Positions 48,555 to 61,472 of a stretch of 64,000 nucleotides of DNA are shown in pieces. The stretch comes from Panax quinquefolius (taxonomy: Eukaryota > Streptophyta > Magnoliopsida > Apiales > Araliaceae): the NCBI GenBank assembly GCA_020205615.1, contig CM035152.1, forward strand, positions 153,012,778 to 153,076,777. The letters run 5' to 3'. The notes beneath the pieces were generated by a model that did not search any database, had not been told where the DNA came from, and saw only the letters and a list, made by a program, of their open reading frames with translations. The position numbers and the translations under genes are program-made. Every line of letters starts with the position of its first letter. The first letter of the stretch is position 1.

Positions 48555-51152
48555 AGTAAGACCCCAACTTATTATTAATGAAATTTAATTTTCTCTATTT
48601 ATTATTTTAAAATAGTAAGGGTTGATTTGATTAATGTGGATAGTTATGGGTAAAATACGCAAATATTTCAAAATAAGCAAGTGGTTATAAAATATTCATT
48701 GTTGTTTGGAAATATTCGTTTGGTCGTGGAATATTCTTCTGCCGCTGGGAATATTCGCATTTACGACGCAGCCTTTGTGGGCCCCATAACTGAAAGCGAT
48801 CGGATAAAGAAAACGACAAATATAAGTTGTTTAAAAATAATAACAGAAGTTGTTATCAAGATAATCGTTAAAATACTCTTTGGTTAAAACACAAGAAGAC
48901 ACCAGTATTGCACCAATTATTGATTCTTACGTAAGAAGGCACTACTCAATAATGGTTACGCAATTATCGCTCAAAGATTTTATTGATTTAATAATTGCTC
49001 ATATTGATATTTTATATTCATTGTTGTTTCAATAATTGTCATTACACGTTGTTTTTTCATTATCGAAGCAATAATTCATATTATCTCAATAATATTATTA
49101 GATAACATTATTGGCAATGTCTAGAAAGTTCTGCTTCAAGGAGAGGTTTGGTTACCTAATCATACCAAGAAGGAGAAATTCTTATTGAAAGCCCCTCTTC
49201 CGAACCGCCTCGTCACAATATTGTGATTCTGTAATATTATTTGTGAATAATTAATTATTGATTCATATGATGAGGAAAATATTGATTTTATGTGATATAG
49301 ATGGAGAAAAATTTTAATGTGACAATTGTTGAAATTTGAAATTTTATCTTTTTCGATAAGATAATTCATTTAAATGTATTATTATATTTTAATAATATAA
49401 TAATGGTGATATTTTTACAAATCGAATGTGGGATATATGAGTATACGAGGAGGAAGAGTATTTTTGTTTCAATAAATGTTTAAAACATGTTAAACATGCT
49501 CAATGGACCCCATTTATCGATCGAAATTTGATTATAAATGTAAAATTGCCCGCTTATGGATTTCTACCAATTTACATTTGGAATTTGGAAAAACTTTCTT
49601 CTCGCAAAGTTGTAGAGAATTGAATTTCCTATAAAAATAGCGAGATTCAATTTTCCGATAAAAGGGCTATTTATTATGAATTATTGAAGTTCAAGCTCAA
49701 AATAATTAATTTTGGAAGTTTAAAATATTTTAATTACAAAATGTTTTTTTTACATTGTTGGGACTCATTTAACATGTGTTAAGATTACTGATTTCAGATG
49801 CTAAGTGTGCGTGAGAAATTTGTAATATATATAATATTATTATATTAAATTTTCTGCTTTGTTCTAAGCAATTTCCTATAAATAGGTGCTTAGGGTTAGA
49901 ATTGAAAATCACACCGAAATCAAGTTTTCCTCTCTATATTATCGAGCGTATTCTTGTGAGTATATTGAGTATACTTTGAGTATTGCTATACTATGCAAGT
50001 TCAAGTCATAACCTATATTCCAGTTTCAACTAGAAGTACTATCTTTCGAGGTAAGGGATATTATTTTTTTTTAGAATGATATTATTTCTTCAATATCATT
50101 ATGTTGAAATATTGATCCAAGTTTTTATCAAATTTGGAACTTTTGGTGTCGAGATGAGTTACTATTCACGATACTGCAGACTATTCACGATAATGCACTA
50201 ATTATTCACGATACTAAGACTATTCATCGAAAAATGAAAAATTTTCTTTTCGTCTAAAATATCTATTCGGATACTAGCTTTGATTGTATCCATGTTTTGA
50301 TCATTCTTGAATTTTATACCACCGTGATTATTTTTGAGGTATTTTTGGACGGGATAAAACAAAAGTACTAATCCTTAATCCTTAATCCTTGTCATTTTGT
50401 TTCACCGGATTCGCTTTCTTTAAAAAATATTTTTCATCATCTTCATCTTAAATGATGATATTATGGAATATCTTTGGCCCAGTAGTGCAAAGATGAATGA
50501 TTTTCAAGAATATCTTTGGCCCAGTAGTAAAAAGATGAACAGTGTTTAGATGAACATGACCAATCGATGAATATCTTTGGCCCAGAGTGCAAAGATGAAT
50601 ATTTGATTCCGTATATATATTGATTGATGTTACAGGGATAAAAGATAGACGATGAACTTTTAAATTCATACATGAAGATAGTAGTTTGCATTCTCTACTT
50701 AACTCTTCTAATGAATTATTATTTCACCTGCGAATATTGATTTAAAACTTGTTGTCTATTGTATTCTATTAGATTTTTCCCTCGTTGAAGACTAACGGTA
50801 ATTTGTTGTATATTATCTTAGTCGTAATATTCTTTACCGGGCTAGTTGAGCTCACCTTTTCCTTTTTGTTCCATTTTTCTTCTCGTGAGGCGAGAATATA
50901 AATGCGAGTACGTTTAGCCTGGGTATGGAATGAAGGTTCTAGAGAGAGTTGTTTAGTAGTCCTCACCATTTTGTAAAATAATGTATCAATAAATGTGATG
51001 AGAATTTATTTGAGTATAGATATTGTCTGAAGATAATATTTGTATTTAAACTCACAGCTTTTACCATCATGTAATAATAAAGTTGTAGTTGTTTCGTGCA
51101 TATGTATTGACAACTCGAATGGGTGATGTATACCTATTTTGGGGGCGCCACA
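48555..51152 (+). repeat. Family-A LTR 2 (shared middle)
   Basis: 2598 bp, same modules as LTR 1; the first two bases read AG instead of TG ('ggtcagtaagacccc'). TATA box 49877-49884. It ends GGGGGCGCCACA. Confidence 0.92.
49877..49884 (+). promoter_or_regulatory. LTR TATA box (family A, middle LTR)
   Basis: TATAAATA in 'atttcctataaataggtgc'. Confidence 0.55.
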
Positions 51153-51154
51153 AC

Positions 51155-51167
51155 TGGTATCGAGCTT
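51155..51167 (+). other. Primer-binding site, second internal region
   Basis: TGGTATCGAGCTT two bases after the LTR end, identical to the first copy. Confidence 0.7.
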
Positions 51168-51329
51168 AGGATATGATCTCTGGCGGAGATCGGGGAATTG
51201 AATTAGAGGGAGAGACGAGTAAATCCTTCGCTAATGTGTCCTACCTAAGCTTATTTGTTAGTTGGTCAATATATAGGATATTATGTGATATATTGATTTC
51301 TTTAATTAACCCTTGTTTTATGACAATGT

Positions 51330-54300
51330 TTGAGAATGTCGACCGAGAATATTAACAATGGAAATGAGACCGTGGAGACGCCTTTGTACTCATCAACGAG
51401 GAGAACGCGCAACAGTGGCAATGTTCCTCCCGTGAACAACACCATTGAAAGCGATGATGAACGAGGGGATGTTTAGAAGTTTTTTGCGATTCATGCAAAA
51501 TCGACGAGGGAGACTTCGTGTTCAAAATACGAGGAGGAAATGATAGCAATTCACGGGTTATCATGCCAAGCGATTCAAAGAGTTGGGACCACCGAATTTA
51601 AGGGAAAGCCGATCCGATCATGGCGGAAACATGGGTCAAGCAAATTACCAAGATATTCGATGTCTTGGTTCTAAGGGAGGAGAACGACCACCCATTCATA
51701 TGCTACAAATGCGAAAAGAGGGACATATCAAATTCAAACCGCCCACAACAGCTTCAAGGTATGCTATAATTGTGGAAAGGAAGGACATATCGCTTCGAGA
51801 TTAGACGCAGAAAGAAAACCTAGTTCAATGAGGACGGTGACTCAAAAGATCGTCCCAAAAAAGTCAAAGTCAACGATTCCGGAAGAAGGCGTTGTCGCGA
51901 TCGTCAAAATGCGAGAAACCCAAACGAGGTGATCACGGGTAAGCTATTTATAAATTCTTGCGAAGTTTATACCTTACTTGAATCTACCTGCTACCCATTC
52001 ATTTATCTCTCCCGTGTGCTCAACGCTTAAACTTGACTCGGAGAAATTAGACTTTGACCTATCTGTGGAAACTCCGTTAGAGAAACTTTCATCACATCCA
52101 CCGCTTATAAATCTTGTTTGATTCAAGTTGGCACCATCACCTTACACCATTGACCTTATCTCTTTAAAGATACTTGCTTTTGATGTGATTTTAGGGATTG
52201 ATTGGTTAACTACTCATCATGCCAAAATTGATTGTTTTCGTAAGGTTGTTAGTTTTCATATTCCTAACCAACCTGTTGTATTTAATTCAAGCAACTAAAC
52301 CATTAAAATCAATCACTATCATATCTAATCATAAAGCTATTCGTTTATTGAAAAGCGGATGTCAAGCTTTCTTAGCCCATGTTATGGATTTGAATAAAGA
52401 CACGTCAAATTTGAATAATATTCCCATTGTTATTGACATTCCCGACGTATTTCTCAAGAACTTCCTTGGCTCACCCCGAACGTGAAGTTGAATTCTTTAT
52501 TGATCTTGAACCCGTACAAAGCCCATTTCTAAAACCCCATATCGAATGGCTCCTATTGAACTTCAGGAGTTAAAGGTCCAACTACAAGAATTGTTGGACA
52601 TCGGTTTCATTCGTCCCCAGTACATCTCCTCGGGTGCTCTGTTTTATTCAGAAAGAAGAAAAGACGGAGTATGCGACTTTGTATTGACTATCTGAATTGA
52701 ACCATGTCACCATCAAGAATAGGTATCCTCTACCTCGTATTGATGACTTGTTTGACCAGTTGCAAGGGCACAATTCTTTTCAAAAATCGATCTTCGTTCT
52801 GGATATCATCAGCTGAAGATTAGAACTGAGGATATTCCAAAGACTGCCTTTAGAACTCGGTACGGACATTATGAATTCTTAGTCATGTCTTTCGGATTGA
52901 CTAATGCTCCTGCGGCTTTCATGGATATGATGAACCGAGTATTCAAGGAATATTTGGATCAGTTCGTTGTTGTCTTTATTGATGACATCCTTATATATTC
53001 CAAAAGTCGTGAAGATCATGAGCACCATTTGAAGCTGGTACTCCAAAGGCTTCGTGAAAACAAACTATATGCCAAATTGAAGAAATGCGAGTTCTGGCTT
53101 GAGGAAGTAGCATTCCTTGGGCACGTGGTGTCGAAACACGGGAGTATCCATTGATCCGTGAAGATTGAAGCAATACAAAGTTGGGAGCAACCAAGCGGTG
53201 ATTGAAGACGTAGCTTTTGGGCTTAATTGGGTTATTATCGGAGATTCGTGGAAGGGTTTTCTCGAATCGCTACTCCATTAACTCAAATAACTCGGAAGGA
53301 TACAAAATTCGTTTGGAGCGAAGAATGCGAGAAAAGTTTCCAAGAGCTTAAGAGGAGACTTATTTCTAAGACTGTTTCTAACAATACCATCCGGTTCGGA
53401 TGGATTTGTTATCTACAATGATGCTTCGTGCAAAGGGTTAGGATGTATTCTCATGCAACGTGGGAAAGTCATAGCCTTTATGCCTCGCGACAACTTAAAG
53501 AGTATGAGAGGAATTATCCTACTCATGATCTAGAGTTAGCGTGAATCGTTTTTGCTTAAAGATATGGAGGCACTATCTATATGGGGAGAAAGTGGAGATA
53601 TATTCGGACCATAAAAGCCTTAAATATTTCTTCACTCAAAAAGAACTCAACATCTTGGCGGCGACGTTGGCTCGAGCTATTGAAAGACTACTACGACCAC
53701 ACTATTGAATACCATCCCGGTAAAGCGAGCAACGTGGTAAATGACGCGTTGAGTAGAAGATCATAGTTTGGATCGTGACCCAAGATTCACTTCAAGATTT
53801 TGGGTTAGCTTGCAAATAGCTATGGGCGCGGATTTGCGATTTAGTTCTAAGATACCATCCCCAAACCAGACGGACAATCGAGAGAGGACTATTCAAACTC
53901 TCAAGATCTATTAAGACTCGTGTGTCCTGACTTCAAGGCGGTTGGGATAAGTATTTACCATTGGTGGAATTCTCCTACAACAACAGCTTATCATGCAAGT
54001 ATAGGTGTGGCTCCATTTGAAGCATTATATAGACGAAAGTGTCGCCTCTCAATATTTTGGGATGAGGTGGGTGAAGCAACATTGTTGGGACCCGAAAGTT
54101 AAGACGTATGACTCACCGAAAAGATCCAAATGATTCGACAACGATATAAAAGCAGACAAGATCGACAAAATAGTTATGCGGATCTTTATCGAAAGGGACG
54201 TGGAATTTAGTGTGGGGATCATGTATTATTGCGAAGTTGCTCCATGGAAGGGAGTTACAAGATTTGGGAAGAGAGGAAAGCTCAATCCACGATTTATCGG

Positions 54301-54640
54301 TCCATTTCAAATTCTTGACCAGTAGGAAATGTAGCCTATAAAATCATGTTACCTCCAAGTATGTCTCGTGTTCATAATGTGTTTCAAATATCTCATTTCA
54401 AATATGTGAAAGACCCGAACCACGTTATAGAGTTAGAACCGGACGAGATAGCCAAAAAGACTTAACGTATGAGGAGAGGTACTGCCAAGATTTTGGATAG
54501 GAAGGAGCATGTCCTACGCCAAGAAAGGTCATACCACAAGTTAAAGTTTTGTGGAGGAATCATGCTATAGAGGAAATGACCGGGAATTGGAAACGGAAAT
54601 GAAAGCGAGGTATCCTCACCTTTTGAAACACTGTACGTCG
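51330..54640 (+). pseudogene. Gypsy gag-pol polyprotein 2, with two deletions
   Basis: Same family as the first copy, shorter by about 1.2 kb. Deletion 1: gag from after 'gatattcgatgtcttgg' (51668) jumps to 'ttctaagggaggagaac', losing the part equivalent to about 44310-44935. Deletion 2: at about 53763, 'gaagatcata' joins 'gtttggatcgtgaccc', losing the integrase zinc domain and first part of its core (equivalent to about 47030-47640). The RT core is open over 52885-53154 ('[20 protein letters not shown]', '[16 protein letters not shown]'), unlike in copy 1. RNase H 53230-53760; integrase end 53765-54100; tail to 54640. Without an integrase core it could not insert by itself. Confidence 0.87.
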
Positions 54641-54663
54641 TCCAATTTCGAGGACGAAATTTC

Positions 54664-54677
54664 ATAAGGAGGGAGGT
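54664..54677 (+). other. Polypurine tract
   Basis: ATAAGGAGGGAGGT directly before the LTR 3 start; repeated at 48540-48553 and, inverted, at 61473-61486. Confidence 0.75.
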
Positions 54678-57407
54678 TGTAAGACCCCAACTTATTATTA
54701 ATGAAATTTAATTTTCTCTATTTATTATTTTGAAATAGTAAGGGTTGATTTGATTAATGTGGATAGTTAGGGGTTAAATACGTAAATATTTCAAAATAAG
54801 CAAGTGGTTATAAAATATTCATTGTTGTTTGGGAATATTCGTTTGGTCGTGGAATATTAAATCGCTGTCGGGAATATTCAGATGACGGCCGTAGCAGCCA
54901 CATGTGTGGGCCCCATAACCGAAAAGCGATTGGATGAAGAAAACGACAAATATAAGTTGTTTAAAAATAATGGCGTAGTTATTCTGTTAACACTATTGGA
55001 ATACCTTTGGTTAAAAACACAATGTCTGCGCGTTGTTGCACAAGAAGATACCGTATTGCACCAATTATTGAAGGCACTACTCAATAATGGTTACGATAAT
55101 TACTGCTCAAATTTTTTATTTTATTGAGTTAATAATTGCTTTGCGTTGATATTTTATATTCTTTGTTGTTTCAATAATTGTCATTACACAAGATTTTTCA
55201 TTATCGAAGCTAATAATTCATATTATCTGAATAATATTATTAGATAACATTATTGGCAATGTCTAGAAAGTTCGCTTCAAGGAGAGGTTTGGTCACCTAA
55301 TTGCTTGGCCAAGTGAAGAAAATTCTTATTGAAAGCCCTCTTTCCTGAACCGCTGCTCAGTTGTCAATATTGTGATTCTGTAATATTATTTGTGAATAAT
55401 TAATTATTGATTCATATGATGAGGAAAATATTGATTTTATGTGGATATAGATGGAGAAAATTTTAATGTGACAATTGTGGAAAATTAAAATTTTATCTCG
55501 ATAAGATAATGTATTATTATATTTTAATAATATAATAATGGTGATATTTTTACAACGAATGTGGGATATATGAGTATACGAGGAGGAAGAGTATTTTTGT
55601 TGCAATAAATGTTTAAAACATGTTAAACATGTCGGTGGACCCCATTTATTGGATGAAATTTGATTATAGCACAATAAAATCGTCTGCTTTTGTGGATTTC
55701 TTCCCAATTTCTATTTGGAATTTGGAAAAACTTTCTTCTGCAAAGTTGTAGAGAATTGAATTTCCTATAAAAACTCGCAAGATTCGAATTTTCTGATGAA
55801 AGGGCTATTTATTATGAATTATTGAAGTTCTGAAATTCCGGAATAATTGATTTTTGGAGTTTAAAATATTTTTTTTGTAAGAAAAACGTTTTTGTTGTAA
55901 TTGAGTGGCTCACATGTGTTATAAATGATCTGAAATCAGATTTCTAAGGTGGGCTTGAATATTTTTAAGAAATATTATTATTTTATTAAATTTTCTGCTT
56001 TGGTGTTCTAAGCATTTTCCTATAAATAGGGTGCTTAGGTTAGAATTGAAAATCACACCAGAAACTGAAGTTTTCTCTCTATATTATCGAGCGTATTCTT
56101 GTGAGCATTTTGAGTATACTTTGAGTATTGTTAGATTCGTGCAAGTTCCTTTCAAAGACTATACCCGTTATTCCAAATTTAGAAAGTCTTAATCTTTTGA
56201 GGTAAGGGATGTTATTTTCTTCTCAAATGATATTATTTCTTTAATATCATTATCTTTGAAATATTGGATGGAAATTTTTATCAAATTTGGAACTTTTTCA
56301 TGTCGGGGTTACTATTCATGAGTTACTTATTCACGAGTTACTATTCATGAGTTACTTATTCATTGAAGTTACTATTCACGAGTACTATTCATGAAGCGTG
56401 AAGATGTTTTTGTAGAATTTCTATCTTTTGGTGTCGAAGTTACTATTCACGATGTACGGCACTATTCACGTATCGACACTATTCAATTCAAAAATAAAAT
56501 TTCTTCTTTTAGTCTCAAAATATCTATTCGGATACTAGCTTTGATTGTATCCATGTTTTGATCATTCTTGAATTTTACACCACTATGATTATTTTGAGGT
56601 ATTTTTGAACATGGATAAAACAACGTATTTAATCTTTAATCCTTAATCCTTGTCATTTTGTTTCACCGGGATTCGTTTTCTTTAAAAAATATTTTTCATC
56701 ATCCTCGGTCTTAAATGATGATATTATTGAATATCTTTGGCCCAGAGTGCAAAGATGAATGATTTCGAAGAATATCTTTGGGTCAGTAGTGCAAAGATGA
56801 ACAGTGTTTAGATGAACATGACCAATCGATGAATATCTTTGGCCTCAGTAGTGCAAAGATGAATATTTGATTCCGATGTATATTGGTTGATGTTACGGGG
56901 GATAAAAGATAGACGATGAACTTTTAAATTCATACATAGAAGATAGTAGTTTGCATTCTCTACTTAACTCTTCTAATGAATTATTATTTCATTGCGAATA
57001 TTGATTTAAAATTTGTTGTCTATTGTATTCTATTAGATTTTTCCCTGTTGAAGACTAACGATAATTTGTTGTATATTATCTTAGTCATAATATTCTTTAC
57101 TGAGCTAGTTGAGCTCACCCTTTTCCTTTTTGTTCCATTATTCTCAGGAGGCGAGAATATAGCGAGTACGAGTCGGGGTATGGAATGAAGGTTCTAGAGA
57201 GAGTTTTTTAGTAGTCCTCACCATTTTTGTAAAATAATGTATCAATAAATGTGATGAGGATTTATTTGAGTATAGATATTGTCTAGAAGATAATATTTGT
57301 ATTTAAACTCACAGTTTTACTGTTGTAATAATAAAGTTGTAGTTGTTTCTGTACCATGTATTGACAACTCAGAATGGGTGATGTATACCTATTTTGGGGG
57401 CGTCACA
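54678..57407 (+). repeat. Family-A LTR 3
   Basis: 2730 bp, TGTAAGACCCC..GGGCGTCACA. It has extra 'ttactattcatgag' repeats at 56300-56400 not present in LTR 1 or 2. TATA box 56021-56028. Confidence 0.92.
56021..56028 (+). promoter_or_regulatory. LTR TATA box (family A, LTR 3)
   Basis: TATAAATA in 'ttttcctataaatagggtg'. Confidence 0.55.
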
Positions 57408-58382
57408 TATATACTCAAGTATAAAAGTCTTTAAACTTTTATAAACATATTTGTTCTTTAGCTACTATCTGCTTATTTGAGAAGCCTTAAATATAAAAGT
57501 TATTTAAACTTTTACTATATTGAATTGTATTTGCTTATTTTAAAAGAAAAATTATGTCAAACATTTTGTAAAAAGAAAAAAAATGATAGAGTTATTTTAT
57601 TTTATGTACTTGTGAGAAAGACAAGTAATTCTTTGATCAAGACCAGAGTCTTAGAAAGGTCAGCTGATCGAGAGTAGAGTCTTTAATGTACTTATGAGAT
57701 GAAGAGGTTGTCATTTTAAGACAAGATCATAATTAGTTGTGACTAAGCTTGAAGAGGGAGTTGAGAGCTTGTTGTCCAAGATAATTAGTTAAAAATTGTT
57801 AGAAGTTTTTTTAAAAATTTTTTAAAAGCTTTTTCGACTGTTGAATGAGTATTTATTACTGGTAGTAATAAAATCTTAAGTCCTGAAGAGGAGCTTGATA
57901 CTAAACGTAGCAACATACCCAAGATGTATGTTGTGAACCAGACAAATCTCTGTGCATTGTGTGATTGAATTTTTATTGTCTTGCATATTAATTTCTAAAA
58001 CTGCAAATTAATTAACTAAAAATTCAAAAAAGACCTAAGATAAATTTTTAATCATTAATAATCTATTCAATATCATTCTAGATTACTATTGGATTTTCAA
58101 ATTTATGGTAAACGCTTCCATCTCTCACTAATTAAAAGAAAACTCTAACTTCCATTTTTAATTGGATGAAGACTTTCTTACTTTTTAGAGGTTTTCCGCC
58201 TAAATTTCTGTTTTGCATTTACTATTTCTATTATTTTCTTCTCTATTTATATTGGAGTTTGTTTTTCCCTTAGCGTGGGATATTATTTTCTTCATGAGAT
58301 GATTAATTGTTGTAGAGTCAAATCCTATTCCTCGATCATTCTCAAGATCCTTTTTGCAATCTTGCTATTCTTCTTCTCCTCT
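57408..58382. other. Repeat debris right of the gypsy array
   Basis: AT-rich. Around 57900-57980, 'gtagcaacatacccaagatg', 'tgttgtgaacc' and 'gtgcattgtgtgattg' recall the 3' ends of some plant copia (SIRE-like) LTRs; it may be the continuation of the sequence broken at 35757. No coding region seen. Confidence 0.35.
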
Positions 58383-59125
58383 TGTAACACCCTATTTCCG
58401 AAATAGAAATTGAGATTACGCATAAAACATAACATAATTGATGAAATTATAACAAGACTCCAAGCCACAAAAGAATATTATTTGTAACCAATAAATATCA
58501 AAAGATAATCCATACTAAATGTCAAACCGGCTCAAACCACAATTTAAAATTTTATTACAACTGCAAACAAACTAATTTATCACAACCTAAATAGAACATA
58601 TCTAAACCATTGGAAAAAAAGGAACTCATCACACTTGCCCTTGATCCCATGATTACCTATCATAAGGAAAACACAACATGAGCCAAATGCTCAGTACGGA
58701 TATAGAGTACAAAAATAATAAACTGAAATAACTAACTCAATTAATTGAACTGAACTGAAACAAACAAAACTAACATAACGAAATAATAGGCTGAAACAAA
58801 TGGCTGAGTGTTATTTCATACCGAGCATAACAAAATAGAAATATACATTGTCACATATGCAAGTCAAATATATTGGACCACGAATCCAAATGCATGTAAA
58901 GTCGGAAGGCGTATTTGACACAAACATCACAAATCAGCAGAACTGGACTGAACTGAAAACTAGGGTCAACCCATACTCCTCTTACAAAAAAATCACCAAA
59001 TGGCAAACTCCCACCGGAGCACAAAACGGAGACGTCGTGGACTAATCACACTGCCACAGAAGGTGTCATTTCTCGGTGCCAAAAGAACATGTATGTGGTA
59101 CCTCCACAGGTGGTTATACCTCAGG
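58383..59125. mobile_element. Fragment of another LTR retroelement (tentative)
   Basis: Starts TGTAACACCCTATTTCCG, a typical start for plant gypsy LTRs. Stretches such as 'gagccaaatgctcagtacgg' are also typical of such LTR regions. It stops where the family-A LTR begins at 59126. Confidence 0.4.
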
Positions 59126-61472
59126 TGTGACGCCCCCAAAATAGGTATACATCACCCATTTTGAGTTGTCAATACATGGTACAAAAACAACTACAACTTT
59201 ATTATTATAACAAATTATCATTAGTCTTCAACAGGGAAAAATCTAATAGAATACAATAGACAACAAGTTTTTAAATCAATATTCGCAGCGGAAATAATAA
59301 TTCATTAGAAGAGTTAAGTAGAGAATGCAAACTACTATCTTCATGTATGAATTTAAAAGTTCATCGCCTATCTTTTATCCCCTAACAACATCAATCAATA
59401 TACATCTGAGAATCAAATATTCATCTTTTGCCTTTATAGGCCAAAGATATTCATCGATTAGTCATGTTCATGTAAACACTGCTTCATCTTTGCACTACGG
59501 GCCAAAGATATTCATCGAAATCATTCATCTTTGCACTACTGAGGCCAAAGATATTCAATAATATCATCATTTAAGGTAGGATGATGAAAATATTTTTAAA
59601 AAACGAATCCAAAGGAAACAAAATGACAAGGATTAAGGATTAAGGATTCGTACTTTATTTTCTCCATGTCCAAAACATACCTCAAAAATAATCATAGTGG
59701 TGTAAAATTCAAGAATGATCAAAACATGGATACAATCAAAGCTAGTATCCACAATAGATATTTTAGGCGAAAAGGAAAATTTTCATTTTTCGATGAATAA
59801 GTCTTGAGTATTCGTGAATAATCTGCAGTATACGTGAATAGTAACTCCGACACCAAAAGTTCCAAATTTGATAAAAACTTGAGATCAATATTTCAAAGAT
59901 AATGATATTGAAGAAATAATATCATTATGAAAATAATAATATCCCTTACCTCGAAAGATCAAGATCTTCAATTTGAAACAGGATATAGGGTATGACTTGA
60001 ACTTTTGCCGTATATAGCAATACTAAAATATACTCAAAATACTCACAAGAATACGCTCGATAATATAGAGAGAAAATTTTCAGTTTAAGTGTGATTTTCA
60101 ATTCTAACCTAAGCACCCTATTTATAGGAAAATGCTTTAGAACACAAAAAGCGAAAATTTATTAAAATATTAATTTATTAATTTTTATTCCTACGCCCAC
60201 ATTTAGAGATCTGAATTCAGCCACTTCTAACACATGCAAGACCCACAATAATGACAAAAAAATGTTTTTGTCATTTTAAATATTTTATACTTCTAAAAAT
60301 CAATTATTTCGGAGGTTCAAAACTTCAATAATTCACAATAAATAGCCCTTTTGTCAGAAAATTCGAAACTCACAAATTTTTATTGGAAATTCAATTCTCT
60401 ACAACTTTACAGAAGAAAGTTTTTCCAATTCCAAATGAAATTGACCAAAAATCCACAAAACAAGAAGCGAGTTTACGGTATAATCAAATTTCGATCAATA
60501 AATGGGGTCCAATTGACATGTTTAACATGTTTTAAACATTTATTGCAACAAAAATACTCTTCCTCCTCGTATATACTCATATATCCCACATTCGTTGTAA
60601 AAATATCACCATTATTATATTATTAAAATATAATAATATATTTTAATGAATTATTTTATCGAGAAAAGATAAAATTTCAATTTTCAACAATTGTCACATT
60701 AAAATTTTCTCTATCTATATCCACATAAAATCAATATTTTCCTAATCATATGAATCAATAATTAATTATTCACAAATAATATTACGAATCACAATATTGT
60801 GACCGTGCGCTTCAGGAAAGAGGGGCTTTCGAATAAGAATTTCTCCTTCTTGGCGCCATTGATTAGGTGTGACCAAACCTCTCCTTAGACAGAACTTTCT
60901 AGACATTGCCAATAATGTTATCTAATAATATTATTCGAGATAATATGAATTATTGCTTCGATAATGAAAAATATTGTGTAATGACAATTATTGAAACAAC
61001 AATGATATAAAATATCAACGCAAAGAATTATTAAATCAATAAAATACCGAAGCAATAATTACTATAACCATTATTGAGTAGTGCCTTCTTACGTAAGAAT
61101 CAATAATTGGTGCAATACTGAGTGTCTTCTTGTGTTTTAACCACCGGTATTTGAACAAAGATAATCTGTAAATAACTACGCCTTATTTTTAAATAACTTA
61201 TATTTGTCGTTTTCTTCATCCAATCGCTTTCGTTATGGGGCCCACAAAAGATTACTTTATTTGTCAATGCGAATATATCCCCCGACAAAGAAGAATATTC
61301 CACGACCAAACGAATATTCCCGACAACAATGAATATTTTATAACCACTTGCTTATTTTGAAATATTTGCGTATTTTACCCATAACTATCCACATTAATCA
61401 AATCAACCCTTACTATTTCAAAATAATAAATAGAAAAATTAAATTTCATTAATAATAAGTTGGGGTCTTACA
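59126..61472 (-). repeat. Family-A LTR, reverse, with internal deletion
   Basis: TGTGACGCCCCC..GGGGTCTTACA, 2347 bp. Compared with LTR 3 it lacks about 260 bp around 59205: 'ttattataa' is joined to 'caaattatcattagtcttc', so the GAGCTC motif and its neighbours are gone. TATA box in reverse at 60119-60126. Confidence 0.9.

Larger units (their letters stand above)
41189..57407 (+). mobile_element. Gypsy family-A tandem array: LTR-pol-LTR-pol-LTR
   Basis: Three LTRs in the same orientation (41189-43774, 48555-51152, 54678-57407) alternate with two internal regions, each starting with a tRNA-Met-like primer site (TGGTATCGAGC) and ending in a polypurine tract (AAGGAGGGAGG). Sharing of the middle LTR is the usual product of unequal recombination between neighbouring or allelic copies. 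The flanking 5-mers gcaga (left) and tatat (right) do not match, in keeping with recombination. The pol type (protease, RT, RNase H, integrase, then a chromodomain-like tail) fits chromoviruses with long LTRs (Tekay/Del-like). Confidence 0.88.
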
